A DNA stretch of 10,238 nucleotides from Candidatus Hydrogenedentota bacterium (GTDB lineage Bacteria; Hydrogenedentota; Hydrogenedentia; Hydrogenedentales; SLHB01), in assembly GCA_003552765.1 (NCBI GenBank), contig PUOI01000067.1:1-10238 (forward strand). The letters are read 5' to 3'. Positions 1 to 5,386 of this stretch are shown one piece after another (the stretch's first letter is position 1; every line of letters begins with the position of its first letter). The notes beneath the pieces were generated by a model that searched no databases, had not been told where the DNA came from, and saw only the letters and a list, made by a program, of their open reading frames with translations. The position numbers and the translations under genes were made by a program.

Positions 1-91
1 CTCCTGACACTCCGTGGAGGCGGGGCCCATACCGCATGTCTGACTCCGTCTCACAGGAAGGCATAATACGGGCTGCAAGCCTCTTCCGCAT

Positions 92-134
92 TGAGCCGGG
101 GGGTAAGCGCATGGCGCGCGATGCTCCCGGCTCA
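92..134. repeat. Perfect 9-bp inverted repeat over the MATE stop codon
   Basis: TGAGCCGGG at 92-100 is mirrored exactly by CCCGGCTCA at 126-134. A nested 4-bp stem (GCAT 109-112 with ATGC 121-124) sits inside, so transcripts could fold into a two-part stem-loop. The right arm contains the complement of the antiporter's stop codon (132-134). No T-run follows on the minus strand, so this is not a classical rho-independent terminator. It may protect the mRNA 3' end or support factor-dependent termination, which is inference. The rest of 1-131 shows no gene I can support. Confidence 0.5.
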
Positions 135-1565
135 TTGCGTGATGCCGCCATCCAGCTCGCCTTCTGTGGCCTCCGAAGGCGAGCTGCGCAGATCCTTCAG
201 GCTCTTAATCCAGCGGCCCCATGTGAACACAACCTGGGTCATGACCCACCGGGAAAACTGACTGACAAGCAGCGCGGCCCAGGCGAGGTTGGGCGTCAAC
301 ATATCCAGCCGGTGCCAAATCTCGACCCAGCCCAGCATGATCACGATCTGGGCGATGAACGCGATGTACATGGGGATTCTTGTTTCCCCGGCGCCCTGCA
401 GTCCCCCGGTCAAGGTCAATGTGCTGACTAGGAACACGCCGGCGAACGCCGCGAAACGCAGCAGTTCCACCCCATAGCTGTAGACCGGTTCGTCCACTGC
501 GTCAAAAAGCGCCAGCAACGGGCCGGGCACGAACCAGAACACAAGCCCCAAGGCGGCGGCCCACGCCACGCCCAGACCGGCGGCCACGTAGACCGCGCGC
601 TTGCCTCGCAAGGCGTTCCCTGCGCCAAGGTTCTGGCCCATCAGCGTTGCCGCCGCGATACGCAGGCCAAAGCCTGCCCACGTTACAAGGCTGAAGATCT
701 GCGTATAGCAAATGGTGAAGGCGGCCTGCGCCGCGGCGCTGTGCGGCAGAACCCCCAGTTTCCGAAAGAGCAGGACGCCGCCAAAGTTGAGCAGAACCGC
801 CTGGATGCCCGTGGGCATCCCGATGCGGGCAGTGTTCTTCAAGAGGTGGAAATCGGGTTTCAACGTATAACGGGGAGGCGGCTGTACGATCATCTTCCGC
901 CGGTAGATCAGGAACAACCCTATGCCCACGCTGAAGGAGGGCGCGGTGCTTGTGGCGAGCGCGGCTCCAGCCGTGCCCATCTCTGGAAAAGGCCCCAGCC
1001 CCGTGATAAGCGTTATGCTCAGCACGATGTTGACGCTGGTGGTAAGTGCGCCCAGAATAAGCGGCGTCTTAGGGTCGCCCGAGGCCTGGAACGCCATCGC
1101 AAGCATGAGCGATAGAAACAACGGCGCGGCGCACGTGAACATGATGCGCAAGTACGGCAACGCATGGGCGTGCACCTCCGGCGTGACATTCACCAGCGCG
1201 AGAGCGTGAGGCGCAACGAAGAACCCAATCGGTGCGATTACCAATACGTACAGGTATACCGTGGCGAGAAACGTCTGGTAGACGACCCAGCTCAGGTTGG
1301 CGCGGTCCTGCATGCCACTGTAACGCGACACAAGCACCACCATGCCCTGAAACAACGACGCGAGAAACAGAACAACCACGAGAAACAACAGCCACGCCGC
1401 GCCCACGGCGGCGTTTCCGTGGTGGCCCACGAAATTCCCCACCAAGATGTGGTCCACGATGCTATGTAGGCCGTCCACCAGACGCAGAAGTACGGCCGGC
1501 CACGCCAACTTCCAGACCGACCGCACGACACTGCCTGAAACCAGGTCTCTGTCAAAGGCCTTCAT
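132..1565 (-). CDS. MATE-family multidrug/cation antiporter (NorM/DinF-like)
   Basis: This is a 477-residue inner-membrane protein of usual MATE length, very hydrophobic and consistent with twelve membrane segments in two lobes. The N-terminus (DLVSGSVVRSVWKLAWPAVL, residues 7-26) is the typical start of the family, which supports the ATG at 1565. The N-lobe carries an AFQASGDPKTP loop (158-168), followed by an asparagine-containing helix and a G-x-x-GAA-x-AT segment (about 197-205). The C-lobe has the equivalent LQGAGETRIP loop (389-398) and ATLMGQNLGAG (307-315), so the internal pseudo-repeat is visible. Family members exchange Na+ or H+ for cationic drugs or metabolites; the substrate here cannot be read. 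The C-terminal 20 residues are soluble and acidic. The Shine-Dalgarno match is weak (GGAT five bases upstream) and no convincing promoter is visible. A terminator separates it from the porin gene upstream, so it is probably transcribed alone. Confidence 0.93.
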   Translation of the reverse strand: MKAFDRDLVSGSVVRSVWKLAWPAVLLRLVDGLHSIVDHILVGNFVGHHGNAAVGAAWLLFLVVVLFLASLFQGMVVLVSRYSGMQDRANLSWVVYQTFLATVYLYVLVIAPIGFFVAPHALALVNVTPEVHAHALPYLRIMFTCAAPLFLSLMLAMAFQASGDPKTPLILGALTTSVNIVLSITLITGLGPFPEMGTAGAALATSTAPSFSVGIGLFLIYRRKMIVQPPPRYTLKPDFHLLKNTARIGMPTGIQAVLLNFGGVLLFRKLGVLPHSAAAQAAFTICYTQIFSLVTWAGFGLRIAAATLMGQNLGAGNALRGKRAVYVAAGLGVAWAAALGLVFWFVPGPLLALFDAVDEPVYSYGVELLRFAAFAGVFLVSTLTLTGGLQGAGETRIPMYIAFIAQIVIMLGWVEIWHRLDMLTPNLAWAALLVSQFSRWVMTQVVFTWGRWIKSLKDLRSSPSEATEGELDGGITQ

Positions 1566-1620
1566 AGACTATCCGCGCTGGAGCAGGTCCTCTTAGTTGG
1601 CCCCGCCCCAGGCGCTCCTT

Positions 1621-1669
1621 GAAAAAAGGCGGCGGCAAGCGTCCCGCCCTGGGGGAGGGCTTGCCGCCG
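1621..1669 (-). terminator. Rho-independent terminator for the porin gene
   Basis: An 11-bp perfect GC-rich stem pairs 1630-1640 (with GGCGGCAAGC) and 1659-1669 (with GCTTGCCGCC), around an 18-base loop that is itself rich in C and G runs. Read on the minus strand, the stem is followed by CC and then six Ts (complement of 1622-1627). It begins about 50 bases past the porin stop codon and ends about 55 bases before the MATE start, so it should insulate the two same-strand genes. Confidence 0.85.
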
Positions 1670-1718
1670 GGTTGTGCATTGGTTCGTCAGCTCCTAAAAC
1701 GCGGGCCGCGTGCCATCA

Positions 1719-3311
1719 TCAGAAGCGGACGGAGGTGTCAATATAGATGAGGTCCGCGTTATCCCGCGCCGTGCCGCCGCTGAATTCAAGACCTTGCCGG
1801 TGCGTGAAGTTGCCGTCGCGCAGGCCTTGGCCCGTGAACAAGCGCTCCCACCCGAAGTTGATGTTCCAATCCGGCGAGTATTGGTAGCGCAGGATGAAAT
1901 GAGACACCAAGCCTATGTCGCTGGCCGAGGACTCCGTGACAAACGGCAACCCCGGCGCCAGCGGGATCCGGTAACGTCCTACCCGGGTAGACACCGGGCG
2001 ATCAAAGGTTTCGTTCACCCCATAATACGCCAAACTCCAGTCCAGCGTCACCTGGTCGTGGGGATGCGCCACGGCATTGGCCCGGATCTGATGGAAATTG
2101 GTCATGTCCTTCGTCAGATCCATCAAGAACGAGTACGAGAAGAAAGACTGGATCCGGTTGAACGAGATACTCGCCTCGGGCCGGCGCAGCGGGTTCAACC
2201 ATTCGCCAAAGCTGATATCCCGGTTGTCTTGACCGCTGAAATAGGCGCCCCCGATTCCAAACCGAGGCCTCCACGCCATATTCTCCAACGTATAGCCGAC
2301 TTCGGCATCCGCGGCCCAATTGCCATCAAAACGGGCGCGATTGTCCCCATACCGGCCAAGCCGGAAATACTGCCCCAACCCACCGGCGTATCCCCACTGC
2401 GTGGCCGCCTCCAGGTCGTAATCCACCGGCCCAGTGGCGCCGTGAACGCGCGCGCCGGCGGTGTGCAAGAAGGTGGTGTCGTATTGGTTCACGCCCCGCC
2501 AGTCTTCAATCCAAGCGGCGGGAGGCGCGAACCCCGTGTCGTCGGCGCGTTCGCTGTCGCGCACACCGATCCAGTATACCTCCAAGGCGGCTGGATCCCA
2601 TCCGGTATACGAACCCTCCACCGTATACAGCTCCTGGTCTCCATCGAGCGAGACCAGGCCGCTGTCGCGATACTTGACCGCCCACGCGTCCAGCCCCCAA
2701 TCGTCTTGCTCATACGTCAGCCGCGCCCCGTCAAAGGTCCGGCCAATGATGCCGCGGCGGTGGCTGATAAGCCAGCCCTTGCCCAGCTCCAACTCCTGAC
2801 GGCCAAGGCGCAGCCGCAATCCGTCAAGGCCCAGGTTGTCCGCTTGAACATACGCCTGCCACAGATCGGGTCTCGCGGGATTGCCGGCAAACTCATCGTC
2901 CATTCGCCAGGCGCCGCCGGATCCGTCTTCCCAGCGGTGGTACGTCTTGAATTCGACAAGACTCTCGATGTCACGGGAAAAGCCGGCTCGCACATGCAAG
3001 CGCGTGTCCTGTTCCACGTACTCCGAGTTGGACGCGCTGGAGTCCCACGCGAACCGGCTTCGCGTCCCCCATGGGCCGATCGCCCGGCGCCGCAACAGCT
3101 CATCGGGAATACGCAACCCGCCGGGCGTGCTCGTTGTCTCCCAGTTGTTCGAAAAAATGCGTCCCCGCACGCGCAGGCTTCCCCCGACTTCCACGCTTTG
3201 CAGTTCAGCCGCCGCCTCGCCCGCGGCGAACAACACCCCGCACAGGATCAGGGCCACAACCCACATCATGCGCTTAAACCATCCCATCAAATGACGTTCA
3301 TCAATCCACAT
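1719..3311 (-). CDS. AlgE-like outer-membrane beta-barrel porin (alginate export family)
   Basis: This 530-residue predicted outer-membrane channel opens with a signal peptide: a basic start (WFKR), a hydrophobic core (VVALILCGVLFAA, about 18-30) and an AAA/E cleavage site near 35-36. The body alternates polar and aromatic residues like beta-strands. It holds a GRQELELGKGWLISHR motif (170-185), which resembles the GRQEL signature of the alginate-export (AlgE) porin family, and a second family-like stretch around 338-364. The last residue is phenylalanine (TSVRF), the usual signal for BAM-dependent insertion. AlgE itself exports alginate, but distant members pass other solutes, and no alginate synthesis genes are in the window. 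The ATG at 3311 has a G6 run (3315-3320) only three bases upstream. An internal ATG at 3287 would leave a more usual signal peptide but has no ribosome site. A strong terminator follows the gene. Confidence 0.82.
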   Translation of the reverse strand: MWIDERHLMGWFKRMMWVVALILCGVLFAAGEAAAELQSVEVGGSLRVRGRIFSNNWETTSTPGGLRIPDELLRRRAIGPWGTRSRFAWDSSASNSEYVEQDTRLHVRAGFSRDIESLVEFKTYHRWEDGSGGAWRMDDEFAGNPARPDLWQAYVQADNLGLDGLRLRLGRQELELGKGWLISHRRGIIGRTFDGARLTYEQDDWGLDAWAVKYRDSGLVSLDGDQELYTVEGSYTGWDPAALEVYWIGVRDSERADDTGFAPPAAWIEDWRGVNQYDTTFLHTAGARVHGATGPVDYDLEAATQWGYAGGLGQYFRLGRYGDNRARFDGNWAADAEVGYTLENMAWRPRFGIGGAYFSGQDNRDISFGEWLNPLRRPEASISFNRIQSFFSYSFLMDLTKDMTNFHQIRANAVAHPHDQVTLDWSLAYYGVNETFDRPVSTRVGRYRIPLAPGLPFVTESSASDIGLVSHFILRYQYSPDWNINFGWERLFTGQGLRDGNFTHRQGLEFSGGTARDNADLIYIDTSVRF

Positions 3312-3621
3312 AGTCCCCCCTATAAGGTTTGTGAGTCTGGAAATTCCGGCATACTACTGACTTGCGGTATGAATCAAGGTGGGCAAAACCAACGCGCGCT
3401 GGAACCCCGATCGTCCCCGCGGTAAGGCCCGGAGTGCGCCCGAAGTCGAAAGGAAACGGTGTGACTGCGAAGTACCCCGCGGTGACGGGGGGGCAATCTT
3501 TTCGGGCGGGCCTATTGTACGTGTAAACGGGAGCCACAAGCAAGGCGCGGTTCGCACAACTTAATCACATATCAAAACGGCGCATTAAACTTCCGCCGAA
3601 TGTATTCTCTATTATCGCCCC

Positions 3622-3646
3622 ATCAAGCCCACAGCTTGAGCTTGAT
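3622..3646. promoter_or_regulatory. Inverted repeat overlapping the AbgT-gene promoter (possible operator)
   Basis: ATCAAGC (3622-3628) and GCTTGAT (3640-3646) form a perfect 7-bp dyad with an 11-base gap. A further GCTTGA copy (3634-3639) lies inside the gap. The right arm overlaps the proposed -35 box at 3642-3647, a position where a bound regulator would affect transcription. E. coli abgABT is controlled by a LysR-type protein, but no regulator gene is in this window, so the binding protein is unknown. A 7-bp dyad can also arise by chance. Confidence 0.35.
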
Positions 3647-3671
3647 TGCGCCACGTCCCCCGCCCTACACT
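3642..3671 (+). promoter_or_regulatory. Candidate sigma-70 promoter of the AbgT gene
   Basis: TTGATT (3642-3647) and TACACT (3666-3671) are separated by 18 bases, and each matches four of six consensus positions. Transcription would begin near 3678 and leave a leader of about 38 bases, with AAGGAG at 3704-3709 before the ATG at 3716. A TATTAT further upstream (3610-3615) lacks a well-spaced -35 box. Confidence 0.45.
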
Positions 3672-3715
3672 TACCCCCTGCCAAGCCATCGCATGGTGAA
3701 GGGAAGGAGAAAGCA

Positions 3716-5233
3716 ATGAGCGATACGCCACGCGCGGGATGGGGACAGCGGGCCCTCGACCGCATCGAACGATGGGGCAACCGGCTCCCAGAACCGGCCA
3801 CCCTGTTTCTGATCTTGATCGCGCTGGTGCTGGGGATCTCGTGGCTGGCCAGCGTAGCCAACGTGTGGGCCGAGCACCCCGGGACCGGCGAACGCATCGA
3901 AGCCGTGAATCTCCTGGAGCGGGACGGGATTCAGCGGATTTTCACCGAAATGGTGGACAACTTCGCCCAGTTTCCACCCCTCGGCCTGGTGCTTGTGGCC
4001 ATGCTTGGACTGGGCGTGGCCGAACGCTCGGGCCTCATTGAGGCGCTCTTGCGCGGCATCATCGCCTGGACGCCGAAGAAGTGGGCCACGGGCGCGGTCG
4101 TGCTGGCGGGGCTGCTGTCAAGCATCGCGGCCGACGCGGGCTACGTGGTGTTGATTCCACTTGGCGCGGTGTTGTTTCACGGCATGGGCCGCCACCCCTT
4201 GGCGGGTTTGGCGGCGGCCTTCGCGGGCGTATCGGCGGGGTTCAGCGCGAACCTCGTCTTGACCTCGCTGGATCCCCTGCTGGTTGGCTTCACGGGACCG
4301 GCGGCGGCCCTCATAGATGAAACCTACGAGGTGGATCCAGCAGCGAACTGGTTCCTGATGGCGGCGCTCGTCCCCGTCTTCACGCTCACCGGCGTCTTCG
4401 TCACCGAACGCATCATCACCCCCCGCTTGGGAGCGTACAGCGGCGAAACCGACGCCGGCGCCACGGACACCAGGCTAACTTCCGAAGAGAAACGTGGGCT
4501 GCGAGGCGCGGCCATTGCGGTGGCGGTGTGTCTGGCGGCGCTGCTCTGGATGACCCTCCCAGCCAACGCCATCTTCCGCGATGAAGCGGGCCAGCTCGCC
4601 CCGTTGCTGGACAGCCTTGTCCCCCTCATGCTGATCCTCTTCTTCATCCCCGGCTTGGTGTACGGCCGTCTGACGGGCAGCATCACCAGCGAGAAACAGG
4701 CCGTCGCCATGACGAGCGAGACCATGAGCGGCATGGGTGGATATATCGTTCTCGCCTTTGTCGCGGCGCAATTCGTGGCCTACTTCGAGTGGTCCCAACT
4801 CGGCTCCATCCTCGCCATTCAGGGCGCCGCCTTCCTGGATGGACTTGGCGTGCGGGGCATCCCCTTGTTGCTCGGGTTCATCCTCGTTTCGGCCTTCATC
4901 AACCTGTTCGTGGGCAGCGCGTCGGCCAAGTGGGCCATCATGGCCCCCGTCTTCGTGCCCATGTTCATGCTGATGGGCTACTCCCCCGAACTCACCCAGG
5001 CCGCCTACCGCGTCGGCGATTCCTTCACCAACATCATCACGCCCATCCTCCCGTACTTCCCCTTGATCATCGTGAGCGCGCGCCGCTACGCCCCCAACGC
5101 GGGGATCGGCACGGTGATCTCCATGATGACTCCCTACTCCGTGGGCTTTGGCTTGGCCGGCGCGACCGTGCTCCTCGTGTGGGTGCTCTTCGGTCTCCCG
5201 CTTGGCCCCGGCGCGCCCTTGCACTACCCCTGA
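3716..5233 (+). CDS. AbgT-family transporter (p-aminobenzoyl-glutamate/sulfonamide type)
   Basis: This is a 505-residue inner-membrane protein of normal family length, with long hydrophobic segments throughout and a cytosolic-looking loop near 240-262. AbgT of E. coli takes up p-aminobenzoyl-glutamate, a folate breakdown product. The homologues YdaH and MtrF are described as efflux pumps for folate-related compounds and sulfonamides. Five residues implicated in YdaH (Asp180, Asn390, Trp400, Pro418, Arg426, from memory) are matched here by Asp186, Asn396, Trp406, Pro424 and Arg432, all at a constant offset of six. They lie in TSLD, INLFVGSASAKW and SPELTQAAYRVGDS. The start is well supported: AAGGAG sits six bases before the ATG. 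No abgA/abgB hydrolase genes adjoin it, so import for folate salvage cannot be distinguished from efflux. It is divergent from the porin gene and converges on ppdK. Confidence 0.92.
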   Translation: MSDTPRAGWGQRALDRIERWGNRLPEPATLFLILIALVLGISWLASVANVWAEHPGTGERIEAVNLLERDGIQRIFTEMVDNFAQFPPLGLVLVAMLGLGVAERSGLIEALLRGIIAWTPKKWATGAVVLAGLLSSIAADAGYVVLIPLGAVLFHGMGRHPLAGLAAAFAGVSAGFSANLVLTSLDPLLVGFTGPAAALIDETYEVDPAANWFLMAALVPVFTLTGVFVTERIITPRLGAYSGETDAGATDTRLTSEEKRGLRGAAIAVAVCLAALLWMTLPANAIFRDEAGQLAPLLDSLVPLMLILFFIPGLVYGRLTGSITSEKQAVAMTSETMSGMGGYIVLAFVAAQFVAYFEWSQLGSILAIQGAAFLDGLGVRGIPLLLGFILVSAFINLFVGSASAKWAIMAPVFVPMFMLMGYSPELTQAAYRVGDSFTNIITPILPYFPLIIVSARRYAPNAGIGTVISMMTPYSVGFGLAGATVLLVWVLFGLPLGPGAPLHYP

Positions 5234-5315
5234 CCGGCGCCAAGCGCGGCCACGCCCCGGGAACAAGGAGATAACCGTCAGCTTGGAGCCCATATGCGCG
5301 CCGCGCCATGAAAGC

Positions 5316-5360
5316 AGAAGGCCCCCGGAGGCATGTTGCCCTTCGGAGGCCTTCTCTTTT
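5316..5360 (+). terminator. Hairpin terminator between AbgT gene and ppdK
   Basis: Arms 5316-5331 and 5340-5355 pair at 14 of 16 positions (both contain AGAAGGCC or its complement) around an 8-base loop. CTTTT follows at 5356-5360. Of the two imperfect positions, one becomes a G-U pair and the other a mismatch on either strand, so the stem can form in both transcripts. The T-run is better for plus-strand transcripts. On the minus strand, where it would serve ppdK, only a short TTT follows, so termination in that direction is less certain. Confidence 0.75.
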
Positions 5361-5386
5361 GGCGGGTTTGTTATCGCGTGAGCGCG

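Larger units (their letters stand above)
3312..3715. other. Divergent intergenic region between porin and AbgT genes
   Basis: These 404 bases must carry the start signals of both flanking genes. From the porin side there is a GC-rich block with CCCCGCGGT repeated at 3415-3423 and 3475-3483, exactly 60 bases apart. The second copy opens a CCCCG/CGGGG hairpin (3475-3490). An AT-richer block (about 3560-3620) precedes the AbgT promoter candidate. For the porin, TTGATT on the minus strand (3372-3377) could be a -35 box, but no good -10 box is suitably spaced. I compared the block with folate, cobalamin and c-di-GMP riboswitch cores by eye and saw no match. No small gene is supported. Confidence 0.5.

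Noticed and set aside
40..67. CTGACT-16-CATAAT promoter-like pair on the plus strand
   Set aside because: It has short spacing and partial matches, and no plus-strand gene follows; the next gene is on the opposite strand.
1..112. Possible start of a minus-strand gene running off the left edge (ATG at 112)
   Set aside because: The frame stays open for 37 codons, but there is no well-placed ribosome site, the start falls inside the inverted repeat, and the residues are not recognisable.
3348..3377. Porin promoter candidate on the minus strand (TTGATT with TATGCC)
   Set aside because: The -10 box matches consensus at only three positions at 18-base spacing, and the alternative TAGTAT lies at 15 bases, so neither is convincing.
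1710..3425. 571-residue open frame on the plus strand, antisense to the porin gene
   Set aside because: It lies opposite a gene with a signal peptide, family motif and terminal phenylalanine. Its own translation is low-complexity Arg/Pro/Ala-rich with no recognisable domain, as expected from GC-rich antisense frames.
3400..3500. Possible folate, cobalamin or c-di-GMP riboswitch before the AbgT gene or porin
   Set aside because: Although a folate-sensing RNA would suit AbgT, no conserved core of any of these classes was found on either strand by eye.
4475..5293. 272-residue minus-strand open frame antisense to the AbgT gene
   Set aside because: The sequence is rich in His, Glu and Gly as a by-product of the complementary membrane-protein codons. 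It has no ribosome site and no known domain.
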